From an uncultured Eubacteriales bacterium (lineage in GTDB: Bacteria > Bacillota > Clostridia > Oscillospirales > Acutalibacteraceae): 64,000 nucleotides of DNA. Position 1 is the stretch's first letter. Each line of letters opens with the position of its first letter. The position numbers and the translations under genes were made by a program. The DNA is taken from positions 62,001-126,000 of the forward strand of contig CAKUUD010000004.1 in the NCBI GenBank assembly GCA_934692675.1. Reading direction: 5' to 3'. The notes beneath the pieces are model-generated. The model was not told the origin of the DNA and ran no database searches. It saw only the letters and a program-made list of their open reading frames with translations. Of the stretch, positions 46,150 to 55,625 are shown piece by piece.

Positions 46150-46172
46150 AAATTTTGTTAATTATATAAAAG

Positions 46173-46205
46173 GCCTCATCTTAATCGATGAGGCTTTATT
46201 TTTTG
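46173..46205. terminator. Bidirectional terminator
   Basis: GCCTCATC-TTAATC-GATGAGGC followed by TTTATTTTTTG on the plus strand and CTTTTATAT on the minus strand. It serves the small peptide gene and the convergent tsaD. Confidence 0.85.
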
Positions 46206-46207
46206 TT

Positions 46208-47218
46208 TTAATCTTCGTCGATAGGCATGGCAGCCCTTGCATTTAAGTTCATGGAAGCTCTTTTTCCGCTTAAAAACTCATAATATGCTTGCGAACCAAC
46301 CATGGCGGCGTTATCACCGCAAAAATTAAGTTTTGGTTCGTAAAAATTGTAGTGCAAAGAACGGCATTTTTCATTTAATTCTCTTCTAAGCAGCGAATTT
46401 GCCGAAACTCCGCCGGCAATTCCAAGAGTTCTGTAGCCGTTTTCTTTGGCAGCTCTTAAAAAATTCGAAACCAAACAAGCGACCACGGATTTTCTAAAAG
46501 AAGCCGCCAAATCATTTATAGGCAGTTCGAGATTTTTTTGATTATAATTGTTAATTATATTTATCATAGCGGTTTTTATGCCTGAGAAGCTGAAATCGTA
46601 TGTGTCTTCTCCACTAAGAGGCACAGGGAGCTTGAAACTGTCGGGGTTACCGTTTTCGGAAATTTTATCAAGCATCACCCCGCCGGGATACGCAAGCCCG
46701 AGCCTACGACCGACTTTATCAAATGCCTCTCCCGCGGCGTCGTCACGGGTTCTGCCTAAAATTTTAAATTTTGTGTAGTCTTTGACTTCAATTATATTGG
46801 AATGTCCTCCCGAAACCACAAGGCATAAAAACGGCGGCTTTAAATCGGGGTTTGAAAGATACAAAGAAGCTATATGGGACTTGATATGATGAACAGGAAC
46901 CAATGGGAGTCCTGTCCCTAGCGCCAAGCCTTTTGCAAAGTTAACTCCGACAAGCAGCGAACCGACCAATCCCGGAGCGTATGTAACCGCCAATGCATCT
47001 ATCGTTTTAAAGGAGCAATTTGCCTCTTCGATAGTCTTTTTTACGAGCGGAGAAATGTTTTCTATGTGCTTTCTTGAAGCCACTTCAGGGACCACGCCGC
47101 CGTAAATTTGATGGTCTTTTATTTGAGAGGCGACTTTACAGCTGATAACTTTTCGACCATCTTCAACCACAGCCGCTGATGTATCATCGCAAGATGATTC
47201 AATCGCTAATATTTTCAT
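46208..47218 (-). CDS. tsaD: tRNA N6-adenosine threonylcarbamoyltransferase TsaD
   Basis: Catalytic subunit for the t6A37 tRNA modification, 336 residues. ASKHA-fold segments are visible: ESSCDDTSAAVV at the start, VHHIKSH with metal-binding histidines, and AGGVSANSLLR. It closes the yebC-polA-rimI-tsaD run. TsaB, TsaE and TsaC partners are not in the window. Confidence 0.97.
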   Translation of the reverse strand: MKILAIESSCDDTSAAVVEDGRKVISCKVASQIKDHQIYGGVVPEVASRKHIENISPLVKKTIEEANCSFKTIDALAVTYAPGLVGSLLVGVNFAKGLALGTGLPLVPVHHIKSHIASLYLSNPDLKPPFLCLVVSGGHSNIIEVKDYTKFKILGRTRDDAAGEAFDKVGRRLGLAYPGGVMLDKISENGNPDSFKLPVPLSGEDTYDFSFSGIKTAMINIINNYNQKNLELPINDLAASFRKSVVACLVSNFLRAAKENGYRTLGIAGGVSANSLLRRELNEKCRSLHYNFYEPKLNFCGDNAAMVGSQAYYEFLSGKRASMNLNARAAMPIDED

Positions 47219-47239
47219 TTAATTAAATTACCTCTACAA

Positions 47240-47692
47240 TCATTCGTTTTGTAAATAATTTGTCATTATAATTCCATCTTCTTTTGGTAAATTATAAAAA
47301 TCTTTTCTTGTGCCTATGATTTCAAATCCTGTTTTTTGGTACAGTTTTATCGCAATTTGATTTGATTTTCGTACTTCCAACGATAAAAAGCTAAGATTTT
47401 TATTTTTAGAGTAGTCAAGAAGATTTTTTATTAATTTTTTGCCTATTTTATTTCCTCGAAATTTTTCAGAGACCGCTAAATTATAAACATAACCTTCATC
47501 CAACACATTATACATGCCGGCATATCCCACCAAAATTTTATTTGCTTTAGCAGAAATAAAATATGATATGCCATCATTAAACGCCGACTGAAACCCTTTT
47601 TCTGACCATGGTTCCGAGAAGCATTCGTTCTCTATCGAAACCATGGCAGGGATATCCTGAGGAGTGCTTTCCTCTATGAGTATTTCACACAT
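47240..47692 (-). CDS. rimI: Ribosomal-protein-alanine N-acetyltransferase (RimI-like)
   Basis: GNAT-family acetyltransferase, 150 residues. The acetyl-CoA motif lies in VSEKFRGNKIGKKLIKNLL and the family SLEVRKSNQIAIKLYQKTGF block follows. The start MCEILIEES at 47692 is chosen because AAGGA stands nine bases upstream, overlapping the end of polA. Rim I is often beside tsaD, as here. Confidence 0.92.
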   Translation of the reverse strand: MCEILIEESTPQDIPAMVSIENECFSEPWSEKGFQSAFNDGISYFISAKANKILVGYAGMYNVLDEGYVYNLAVSEKFRGNKIGKKLIKNLLDYSKNKNLSFLSLEVRKSNQIAIKLYQKTGFEIIGTRKDFYNLPKEDGIIMTNYLQNE

Positions 47693-47697
47693 AAAAA

Positions 47698-50280
47698 TTA
47701 TTCCTTCGCATCGAACCAAGTTTTACCCACTGCAATATGAACCTCCAGCGGGACATTTAATTTCACAGCATTTTCCATTTCTTCTTTTAGTAATTTTTTC
47801 ACTTCTTCGGACTCATCTTCAGGAGACTCGATAATCAATTCGTCGTGAACTTGCAAAATTATTTTTGATTTAAAATCTTCATCGAGGAGCCTTTTATAAA
47901 CATTTATCATCGCGATTTTTATAATATCCGCGGCGCTGCCTTGAATCGGCATGTTTCTTGCGACTCTCTCGCCAAATGACCGGAGTAAAAAATTAGAAGA
48001 ATTAAGTTCGGGCAAGTAGCGTCTTCTATGGAATATCGTTTCAACGTAGCCTTGTTCTTTGGCAAGCAAAATTATTTCATTCATATAATTATTGATTCCG
48101 CTGTAATGCTCAAGATATTTATTTATATAGTTTTGCGCGTCAAACCTGCTTATTTTCAAATCTTGGGCGAGCGAAAACGCGCTCATGCCGTAAAGTATCC
48201 CGAAATTCACGGTTTTGGAACGTGCCCTCATCTCCGGAGTGACCATAGAAACTGGAACACCGAAAATTTGCGAAGCCGTGATAGAATGGATATCTTCGTC
48301 GTTTTTGAAGGCGTTTATCATGTTCTCATCGCCCGAAATATGAGCCATAACACGGAGTTCAATCTGAGAATAATCCGCGTCAATTAAAACGCTGCCTTCG
48401 GGAGATTTAAAATATTTTCTGAGCTTGCGCCCTCTTTCGGTTCTTACTGGAATATTTTGTAAATTGGGTTCAGCAGAACTTATTCTGCCGGTTCGGGTTT
48501 CAGTTTGATTGAATGAAGTATGAATTCGCCCCCGCGGTGTGATAAGGTTAACCATGGAGTCAACGTAAGTGGATTTTAATTTAGCGAGCGCTCTGTATTC
48601 GAGAATCATATTGATTATGGGGTGGTAACCACGAAGCTTTTCGAGAATTTGAGCACCGGTGGAGTACCCACTTTTTAACTTTTTACCTTTGGGGAGATTT
48701 AATTTTTCGAAAAGTATTATTCCGAGCTGCTTCGGGGAATTTATATTAAATTCCTCGCCGGCGAGTTTGTAAATTTCTTCTTCGGCGGCTTTAAGCTGCT
48801 GATTAAGTTCTCCCCCGTAATCTTCGAGCCCTTCTTTATCAATCAAAAATCCAGTGAGCTCCATGTCTGCCAAAACTTTTGACAAGGGTTGTTCTATTTT
48901 GGTCAGAAGATGTTCCTGATTGTTTTCTTTTATTTTGGTTTTGTATAAATCTTTAAGCTTAGCTATAAAATAGCAAGTCTCTATGCACTTCTTTTCCTCG
49001 TCCGTAAGTTCTTCCGGCAAATTCGGCGGAAAAATCTCATGCCCTTGCGCCATGGTAAAAATATCTTCTTTTATTTCAGGGTTCAAAAGATACGCTGCAA
49101 GCAGAACATCAAAAATTTCACCCATGAAATTGATTCTCAGGGGCATTATCGATTTGTAAAATTTCTTTAAATTGAATACATTTTTGCTAATGTTTTTATT
49201 TTCGCAGAGCTTTTTCAAGAAAATTCGAAAATTATTATCAATGTTCTTAAAAATATAATAATTATCGGCGCCGTCGCAGATGCAACATCTTTCGATTAAA
49301 TTAGATTTTGCTTCGGAAAAAATAGATATTTCTCCGCTGTCTTCGAGATTTTTTAAAATTCCACTGTAATCCTGTGAAAAATTTAGATTTATTTTTTGGG
49401 ATTCAACTTTTTTAGAAACTCCAATTTTATCCATAAATTTGAAAAATTCCAATTCCGTGAAAATCTTTTTAAGACTATCCGTGTCCATTTCAGACGGAAT
49501 AAAATCGCTGTCATTTATCTCAATCGGAACATCTTTATTTATTTTTCCTAAATCGTAACTCAGGTAAGCTCTTTCTTTATCTGCGAGCAATTTGGATTTC
49601 AAATTTGGTTTTATATCAAGATTTTCGATATTATTATAAATATTTTCAATACTTTCGTATTTTTCTATGAGGCTTTTCGCGGTTTTTTCTCCCACGCCCT
49701 TTACTCCTGGAATGCAGTCAGAAGCGTCTCCCTGGAGCGCTTTTATATCTATTAATTGCGCGGGAGTGACGTTATAATCCTCTTTTATTTTATTTTTATC
49801 GTACAAAATTGATTCTGCTTTTCCAAATTTAGTTTTAGCAATCCTGACAAAAACATGGTCAGAAACCAGCTGCAAACAATCTCTGTCTCCTGTTGCGAGC
49901 GTGCATTCATAGCCCTTATTTTCGCAGTATTTAGCAAAAGTTCCCAAAATATCATCCGCTTCGTAGCCTTCGCACGTGATCAACTTGTATCCCATAGCCA
50001 CCAAAATTTCTTTTAAAATCGGGAGTTGGGATGCCAATTCTTCGGGCATGCCTTTGCGAGAGGCTTTATATCTGTCGTACATTTTGTGACGAAAAGTCGG
50101 TTTGGGCAAATCGAATGCCACCGCAATTGCTTGAGGCGAAACCTCTAATAAAAGCTTTTGCAGAGTAGATAAAAATCCATAAATTCCGTTAGTCATTTGC
50201 CCTTTTTTGTTTGAAAGCATTTTAATGCCGTAAAAAGCTCGGTTAAGGATGCTGTTTCCATCCAAGACCAAATATTTCAA
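47698..50280 (-). CDS. polA: DNA polymerase I
   Basis: 860 residues. The 5' nuclease domain covers about 1-290 (KYLVLDGNSILNRAF, ATGDRDCLQLVS, GVKGVGEKTAKSLI). The middle 3'-5' exonuclease-like domain is degenerate: the expected DxE metal motif is replaced (ISIFSEAKS), so proofreading is probably absent, as in other Gram-positive Pol I. The polymerase domain has motif A (DADYSQIELRVMA), motif B (RSKTVNFGILYGMS) and motif C (QVHDELIIE). Confidence 0.97.
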   Translation of the reverse strand: MKYLVLDGNSILNRAFYGIKMLSNKKGQMTNGIYGFLSTLQKLLLEVSPQAIAVAFDLPKPTFRHKMYDRYKASRKGMPEELASQLPILKEILVAMGYKLITCEGYEADDILGTFAKYCENKGYECTLATGDRDCLQLVSDHVFVRIAKTKFGKAESILYDKNKIKEDYNVTPAQLIDIKALQGDASDCIPGVKGVGEKTAKSLIEKYESIENIYNNIENLDIKPNLKSKLLADKERAYLSYDLGKINKDVPIEINDSDFIPSEMDTDSLKKIFTELEFFKFMDKIGVSKKVESQKINLNFSQDYSGILKNLEDSGEISIFSEAKSNLIERCCICDGADNYYIFKNIDNNFRIFLKKLCENKNISKNVFNLKKFYKSIMPLRINFMGEIFDVLLAAYLLNPEIKEDIFTMAQGHEIFPPNLPEELTDEEKKCIETCYFIAKLKDLYKTKIKENNQEHLLTKIEQPLSKVLADMELTGFLIDKEGLEDYGGELNQQLKAAEEEIYKLAGEEFNINSPKQLGIILFEKLNLPKGKKLKSGYSTGAQILEKLRGYHPIINMILEYRALAKLKSTYVDSMVNLITPRGRIHTSFNQTETRTGRISSAEPNLQNIPVRTERGRKLRKYFKSPEGSVLIDADYSQIELRVMAHISGDENMINAFKNDEDIHSITASQIFGVPVSMVTPEMRARSKTVNFGILYGMSAFSLAQDLKISRFDAQNYINKYLEHYSGINNYMNEIILLAKEQGYVETIFHRRRYLPELNSSNFLLRSFGERVARNMPIQGSAADIIKIAMINVYKRLLDEDFKSKIILQVHDELIIESPEDESEEVKKLLKEEMENAVKLNVPLEVHIAVGKTWFDAKE

Positions 50281-50294
50281 AAATCATCACCACG

Positions 50295-51008
50295 TTATTT
50301 CAAATTATGCCAAACGTTTTTAATATCTTCATCCTCATCAAGGATGTCCAAAAGTGTGCTTACCTTTGAAGAATCTTCTTCCGAAAGCGTGACATAAGTA
50401 CTCGGAACCATGCCGATTTCAGATGAAACAAAATTATAATTTTTACCTTTTAGGTAATTGTATACATCTTCATAATCATTTTTCTCGGTATAGATTACAA
50501 AACACCCGTCATCCTCAATAAAATCAACGGCACCGGATTCAATTACATCTTCTTCGAGCTTGGAAACGTCCACGTCCTCGGAATCTATAACGATAATTCC
50601 TTTTTCTGAGAACATAAACGATACACACCCGTTCGAGCCCAGATTTCCGCCGTATTTACTAAAATAATGCCTTAAATTTCCGGCCGTTCTGTTACGATTA
50701 TCGGTAAGAGTTTCGACTATGATGGCGACTCCGAACGGACCATAGCCTTCATAAGTGATTTCTTCGTAATCGTTGCCGTCGCCGCCGGCTGCTTTTTTGA
50801 TTATTCTTTCAATGTTGTCATTCGGGACGTTATTCGCTTTGGCCTTAGCGATGGCATCCCTGAGTTTCGAGTTAGAAGTAGGGTCAGCGCCACCCTCTTT
50901 TGCAGCAACTGCCAATTCTCTTCCAACTTTTGTAAAAATTTTTGCTCTTTGTGCGTCGGTTTTTTCTTTTTTCCTTTTGATATTATTCCATTTACTATGT
51001 CCTGACAT
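50295..51008 (-). CDS. yebC: YebC/PmpR-family protein
   Basis: 237 residues, starting MSGHSKWNNIKRKKEKTDAQRAK, the family hallmark. Members act as transcription regulators or, in recent work, as ribosome-associated factors for difficult peptide sequences; the role here is unknown. First gene of the yebC-polA-rimI-tsaD run, with its own promoter. Confidence 0.95.
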   Translation of the reverse strand: MSGHSKWNNIKRKKEKTDAQRAKIFTKVGRELAVAAKEGGADPTSNSKLRDAIAKAKANNVPNDNIERIIKKAAGGDGNDYEEITYEGYGPFGVAIIVETLTDNRNRTAGNLRHYFSKYGGNLGSNGCVSFMFSEKGIIVIDSEDVDVSKLEEDVIESGAVDFIEDDGCFVIYTEKNDYEDVYNYLKGKNYNFVSSEIGMVPSTYVTLSEEDSSKVSTLLDILDEDEDIKNVWHNLK

Positions 51009-51042
51009 TATTATTCACCTCAAAAAATATTTTATTATTATA

Positions 51043-51071
51043 ATTATAATATTTTATAGATTAAGTATCAA
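51043..51071 (-). promoter_or_regulatory. Promoter of the yebC-tsaD run
   Basis: TTGATA and perfect TATAAT, 17 bases apart on the minus strand, about 35 bases before the yebC ATG. Confidence 0.75.
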
Positions 51072-51090
51072 CCGGGCAGTTTGAGGCAAG

Positions 51091-51122
51091 AAAACGCCCG
51101 AGCTTGAATGAACAAGCCCGGG
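51091..51122 (-). terminator. Possible terminator of exported paralogue 1
   Basis: CCCGGGCTTG and CAAGCTCGGG with a six-base loop, one wobble pair, followed on the minus strand by CGTTTTC. The T run is weak. It lies about 110 bases after the stop of the gene at 51232; the intervening bases hold no ORF. Confidence 0.55.
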
Positions 51123-51231
51123 TGATTTGCGATTATTCTTGGATTAACTTCCAAAAACACTATTACTTAGATTATACAATACGATCTACTTCGTATTTAT
51201 CTTACTCTGCACCGTCTTTTTTAGAGTCGTC

Positions 51232-51915
51232 TTAATTGTTTTTGGAATCTTCTGATGCGTTTTTTTTATTTTCGTCTTCTTTAGCTACTTGACCTTCGGT
51301 TTTTTCTTTATCTTTTTCCACTTTGGGTTCTTGACTTTCGTTTTCTTTTTTCTTTGTATCGTCTTCTAGGTTTACATCAGTTGTTTCTTTTTTCTCTTCT
51401 TTTTTTTCTTCAGCTTTTTTGTTTTCTTTGACTTCGAATGTTATATCCAGGTTTCCGTCTTCTTTTTTCACTTTTTTAAGTACTAAAGTCCCTTGAGCAT
51501 CATCACCGAGTCCGTCGATACCTTTTATAACGATTTCTTTAGTGCTTTCACTTTCTTTGTTGTTACATCCCAAAAGAGTACTTGCTAATTTATTAGCGTC
51601 ACTTACTTTAATATTAGATACAGTTAAGCTCTTTCTACATGCTTCTGCAGCTTTTTTGAAATTACCAAAGAAATTTTCAAAATCTGTGAATTTGCTGTAA
51701 TCCATTTTAATGTTGTTGTTGTGGGTCAATAACCAAATCACGGCGCCATCTGCTACTGCGCTGATTGCTGCGCTGGTTAATATCAATTTTTTATGATTTA
51801 CTACACTATTAATTATGCGATCTTTTATTCCTTTTGGTGCTTCGGCTCCAACTGCAGAGCATGAACTTGCTAACATAAGCCCTGACATGATTCCTGATAA
51901 TAACTTTTTGTTCAT
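51232..51915 (-). CDS. Exported paralogue 1 (MNKKLLSG family)
   Basis: 227 residues, one of four related exported proteins in tandem. A signal peptide MNKKLLSGIMSGLMLASSCS is followed by the family segment VNHKKLILTSAAISAVADG, a second hydrophobic helix near residues 45-62. A beta-rich unit carries AQGTLVLKKVKKEDGNLDI, shared with paralogue 2. The C-terminal 65 residues are a K/E-rich low-complexity tail. No known family. Its own promoter resembles those of the other copies. Confidence 0.8.
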   Translation of the reverse strand: MNKKLLSGIMSGLMLASSCSAVGAEAPKGIKDRIINSVVNHKKLILTSAAISAVADGAVIWLLTHNNNIKMDYSKFTDFENFFGNFKKAAEACRKSLTVSNIKVSDANKLASTLLGCNNKESESTKEIVIKGIDGLGDDAQGTLVLKKVKKEDGNLDITFEVKENKKAEEKKEEKKETTDVNLEDDTKKKENESQEPKVEKDKEKTEGQVAKEDENKKNASEDSKNN

Positions 51916-51949
51916 AAACTTTCCTCCTAGTTTTTATGTTTACAGTTAT

Positions 51950-51978
51950 AACATAACATTTTCTATGGCATTTGTAAA
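51950..51978 (-). promoter_or_regulatory. Promoter of exported paralogue 1
   Basis: TTTACA and TATGTT, 17 bases apart on the minus strand, with ATGT before the -10 as in paralogue 2. Confidence 0.6.
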
Positions 51979-52027
51979 TATTCTTTTTAGAAAAATTTTA
52001 ATAACAATTAATAATATATCAAATTTT

Positions 52028-53059
52028 TTACTCTATTGCTCCCATAATTTGTGCGTAAGCCACTCTCACTATCATTGTTGTATACACATTAATCAGATTG
52101 CTCTTTTTCGCTTCGGATTCTGTTAATAGTTTTTTTACAATAATATCCATCTTCTCAAGCAACTCTTTTGCTTCGTTTTTTTCGCCTAGCGCTTGTTTTT
52201 TTAATCCGCACGATACGCCGGAAACAAGACATTTAATATGATTTTTTATATCGGGCATTTTTTTAGATACGTTATCGTTATAGAGATTAGTTTTGTCGCC
52301 GAGCCCTTTTTCTTGACTCAAAAAATTTTGACGAGCAATGATTGCGGTTTTGAACTCATTTAATCTGGAATACACAATATCCATAGATTTATCAGCATCT
52401 TCGCCGAACATAATCGAAGCAATTGTTAACGTTATTGCTCTTTTAAGATTGTTAGCTGAGGCCGACAAGTTTTTTTCATAAGGTTCTAATTTTTCTTTGA
52501 AAATATTGGAATCAGTGATATTTTTTCCTTTAAATTTGAATTTTACTTCTGTAGAGCCATTATCTAATTTTGACTTAGTAAGTACTAAGGTTCCTTCGGC
52601 GTCTTTGGACCATTCTTCGATTCCTTCGATTTTTTCTGAAATTATCAATTTTTCTTTTGAAGATTTTGAATTTTGTTGATTATTTATGACTTCAACCGCT
52701 TCTTGGTGAACTTTTTGTGCCCCATCTGCGCTTATGTTTCCCACACTAAAATTCGGGCCTAACTTATCTATATTTTTTACAAAATCATTTATAAGGTTTT
52801 TTTCGGATTCTACAAACTTTCCTTCAATTGAGGTCGGCATATTACTATTTTTATCTCTTAAAAGATAATAAGTAAGGCCTCCAGTGGCAAGAACTGCGCC
52901 CGCTGCGCTGCCAATGGCTATTTTTTTATGATTTTTAATTAAGTCAACTACAGTATTTTTGACTTTTCCAAATTTGGTCACTTCTTGAGCTTTTGCTGCC
53001 GGGCATAACCCCGCCAAAAGTGCTCCGGAAACGATTACTGACAATAATTTCTTATTCAT
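52028..53059 (-). CDS. Exported paralogue 2 (MNKKLLSG family)
   Basis: 343 residues. Signal peptide MNKKLLSVIVSGALLAGLCP, then VDLIKNHKKIAIGSAAGAV with a second hydrophobic helix, and a beta unit with AEGTLVLTKSKLDNGSTEV that aligns with paralogue 1. The rest is helical and ends with an unusual hydrophobic NVYTTMIVRVAYAQIMGAIE end. No catalytic motif is seen. Function unknown. Confidence 0.8.
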   Translation of the reverse strand: MNKKLLSVIVSGALLAGLCPAAKAQEVTKFGKVKNTVVDLIKNHKKIAIGSAAGAVLATGGLTYYLLRDKNSNMPTSIEGKFVESEKNLINDFVKNIDKLGPNFSVGNISADGAQKVHQEAVEVINNQQNSKSSKEKLIISEKIEGIEEWSKDAEGTLVLTKSKLDNGSTEVKFKFKGKNITDSNIFKEKLEPYEKNLSASANNLKRAITLTIASIMFGEDADKSMDIVYSRLNEFKTAIIARQNFLSQEKGLGDKTNLYNDNVSKKMPDIKNHIKCLVSGVSCGLKKQALGEKNEAKELLEKMDIIVKKLLTESEAKKSNLINVYTTMIVRVAYAQIMGAIE

Positions 53060-53093
53060 TAGCTTCCTCCAATTTTCTCTGATTCTACAACTT

Positions 53094-53122
53094 ATTATAA
53101 CATATTTTATAAGATTTGTAAA
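53094..53122 (-). promoter_or_regulatory. Promoter of exported paralogue 2
   Basis: TTTACA and perfect TATAAT, 17 bases apart on the minus strand; the spacer ends AAAATATGT. Confidence 0.75.
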
Positions 53123-53192
53123 CGATTTTTAAACTAAATCTAAAAACAATAATCATTCCAAAGATTACAGCCAAGCTTTACGGAATAATATT

Positions 53193-54248
53193 TTACTCCA
53201 TATTTTCCACAGCATTACAAATATTTTTTATCATTTCTCCAACAACTAATTCCGAAAAATTATCGACCATATCTTCGGGCGGCTCGCCATCGGGTTTTTC
53301 TAAGTTTTCGAAATCTTTTAATATTTCAGGGATTTTTTCTTTCACATTTTTTTCGATTATTTCGTCGGTTTTATTCCTAATCAGTTTAATCAGATCTGAC
53401 TTTTGTAAATCACTGGTATCATTACGATCAGAGAAATTCAAAATCATGTATGTGGCTAATTCGCTTATTACTTCATTTTTTAATTTTTCTGTTGCGGTAT
53501 ATAATCTATTTATCATCTCGTTTTTTTGGCTTTCAGTTTCATGAGATTTTTCACACGAGCTTGATTTTATGCTGAAAAGGATGGCTTCTTTCAATAAATT
53601 TTTTAACTCGCCATTACTTTCAAGTGATTCTAAATTCGGTCCCGCTACGAAATTTTTTTGATTGTCATCGATATCGATTTCTTGTTCCTTTTCTTCAAAT
53701 TGGATTTGTATTTGGTCACCTGTGTTTTTATCAAATTCTTTGGTGAATGTTAATTTGAATTTTGAATTTTTGGAAATGTTTTTACCTTTTCCTATATTAT
53801 CCAAAAAGCTATCAAGATCGGATTTTATATTTACTAAATTTATATCGTAAGTTCTTCCTGCTCGTGCTCCTAGAACAAATGAAGCCCGCGAAAAAACAGT
53901 TCGAATTCCATTCAAGTCGATAGAATCCACGACTAAAACATTTTTGAATTTTTGCAAATTGTCTATGAAATCATTTTCAAATTCATTAAGTAAATAATCG
54001 TTTTTAACACAGCTAAAATCCATCCGAATATTCGCGTTTTGCTTTGCAATATACACTGCTCCGGCAAGCGCTGTGCAAACCCCGGCTCCTACAGAACTTG
54101 TGATTATAATATTTTTATTTTTCTTTACAAAATCAACTACATAATTTTTAACTTTTGTACACTTACTTGGAGACTCCGCTTTCAAAGGGAAACAACTCCA
54201 CGCGAAAGCACATGATGCCATAATTGCCGCACATATTCTTTTATTCAT
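53193..54248 (-). CDS. Exported paralogue 3 (MNKKLLSG family)
   Basis: 351 residues from the ATG at 54248 (GAGGAG seven bases upstream; a longer ORF start at 54296 lies in the promoter). Signal peptide MNKRICAAIMASCAFAWSCF, then VDFVKKNKNIIITSSVGAG and a second helix as in paralogues 1 and 2. The beta unit (KFKLTFTKEFDKNTGDQI) is diverged. The C-terminal half is helical and acidic. Function unknown. Confidence 0.8.
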   Translation of the reverse strand: MNKRICAAIMASCAFAWSCFPLKAESPSKCTKVKNYVVDFVKKNKNIIITSSVGAGVCTALAGAVYIAKQNANIRMDFSCVKNDYLLNEFENDFIDNLQKFKNVLVVDSIDLNGIRTVFSRASFVLGARAGRTYDINLVNIKSDLDSFLDNIGKGKNISKNSKFKLTFTKEFDKNTGDQIQIQFEEKEQEIDIDDNQKNFVAGPNLESLESNGELKNLLKEAILFSIKSSSCEKSHETESQKNEMINRLYTATEKLKNEVISELATYMILNFSDRNDTSDLQKSDLIKLIRNKTDEIIEKNVKEKIPEILKDFENLEKPDGEPPEDMVDNFSELVVGEMIKNICNAVENME

Positions 54249-54281
54249 TGATTTTCTCCTCTTAATAATATTTATATATAC

Positions 54282-54310
54282 ATTATAATACGTCAAGAAA
54301 AAGTTGCAAA
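54282..54310 (-). promoter_or_regulatory. Promoter of exported paralogue 3
   Basis: TTTGCA and perfect TATAAT, 17 bases apart on the minus strand. Confidence 0.65.
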
Positions 54311-54392
54311 TAAATTTTTAAGTTAATTTTAATAAACCAGAAGCTATTTTAGCTTGAATTTTGCACCAAGGCAGCTGCATTGATTTATTTAA

Positions 54393-55535
54393 TTATTGTC
54401 CTAAAAATGCTGCCACACCATCTAACTTTTTGTTCTCATCTAAAGAGAATTCTATTTTAAAAGTATCGCCTTTTCCTTTGTTATAGACTTTCAAATCAAA
54501 TACGGCTTCTAATTCTTTCGTTCCAATTTTCTCGCAAAGATCATTAAGAAATTCGCTAGCTTGATACTTATCATCGTCCGAAATCTTATTTGAATTGATG
54601 TTTCTTTTTATATAGCTTTTAATAATTACCGAAATCCCTTTTTCGTCTGATTTTTTCACAATGTCGTATATTTCATTTATAAGGCGTGATCTTTCTTCTT
54701 CAGACGCTTGGCTTAATGATTCATGTTTATATGAATTGTTGTAAACGCATATATATTTCCATTTATCGTCATATTTTATTTCGATTGTATAACCCTTAGA
54801 CAAGTTGACAGATTTATTTCTGCCCGATAAGTCGCGAGATAAATATTTTTCATGTCGGGCTGATATGTTATGCAAACCTATTGCAGGTTTTTGTTCTGAC
54901 ACTTTAAATGAATACCTTAATACCGGTTTGTTTTCGTTGTTTGTTTCTAATCTCAACAAAATATCATAATTCTGGGCATTGCTAATAATCAGTTTGCGAG
55001 TATTACCATCTGCTAATATTGAAATCCTTTTATCAATTTTAGAGGAAATATTTGAAATGAACCTCACAGCATCCGAAGCTTTCCCCTTGAACGAAGTGAT
55101 TTCTACATCACGGCCTTCCATTAAAACCTGGACCATAGTCCTGTTGAAATTACCAATGCTGTTTACGTTGACGGGGTATTCCACTTTAACTCCACAATCC
55201 CTCTTTCTAATGGGAGCATAAGTAATTTCTCTTAAATTTATAACAGGAACGGGTTCTTTTTTTGAACCATCATTTTTCGGATTAAAACGTTTAATTTTAT
55301 CAGCTTTGGGGATATCATTTTTAGGGCTATCATTTTTGGGGTTATCGTTGTTACGATAAATATAAGCAACTCCTCCGGCCAATGCAAGCAAACTTATTCC
55401 TTTTGAAACCAATTCTTTATTATTTTTCAAGAATTTCGAAATTACTCCCTCGCTTGGCTTTTGTGCGCTTAACGATGCTCCTTGACTAAAAAGAATCATA
55501 CCTGCCATAAGTCCGGACAATAATTTCTTATTCAT
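54393..55535 (-). CDS. Exported paralogue 4 (MNKKLLSG family)
   Basis: 380 residues, the most diverged copy. Signal peptide MNKKLLSGLMAGMILFSQGA, then SKFLKNNKELVSKGISLLAL with a second helix, followed by four short PKND repeats. The rest has two similar beta-rich parts (TRKLIISNAQNYDILLRLET; GDTFKIEFSLDENKKLDG). Function unknown. Confidence 0.8.
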   Translation of the reverse strand: MNKKLLSGLMAGMILFSQGASLSAQKPSEGVISKFLKNNKELVSKGISLLALAGGVAYIYRNNDNPKNDSPKNDIPKADKIKRFNPKNDGSKKEPVPVINLREITYAPIRKRDCGVKVEYPVNVNSIGNFNRTMVQVLMEGRDVEITSFKGKASDAVRFISNISSKIDKRISILADGNTRKLIISNAQNYDILLRLETNNENKPVLRYSFKVSEQKPAIGLHNISARHEKYLSRDLSGRNKSVNLSKGYTIEIKYDDKWKYICVYNNSYKHESLSQASEEERSRLINEIYDIVKKSDEKGISVIIKSYIKRNINSNKISDDDKYQASEFLNDLCEKIGTKELEAVFDLKVYNKGKGDTFKIEFSLDENKKLDGVAAFLGQ

Positions 55536-55572
55536 TAACTTTTTCCTCCTGCATCTTTTGCTTTATGAGTAT

Positions 55573-55601
55573 ATCGTAACATATTTTGCTCAAGTTGTAA
55601 A
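55573..55601 (-). promoter_or_regulatory. Promoter of exported paralogue 4
   Basis: TTTACA and TACGAT, 17 bases apart on the minus strand; the spacer again ends AAAATATGT, as in paralogue 2. Confidence 0.65.
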
Positions 55602-55625
55602 GATTTTTTTAATAATTTGTAAAAT

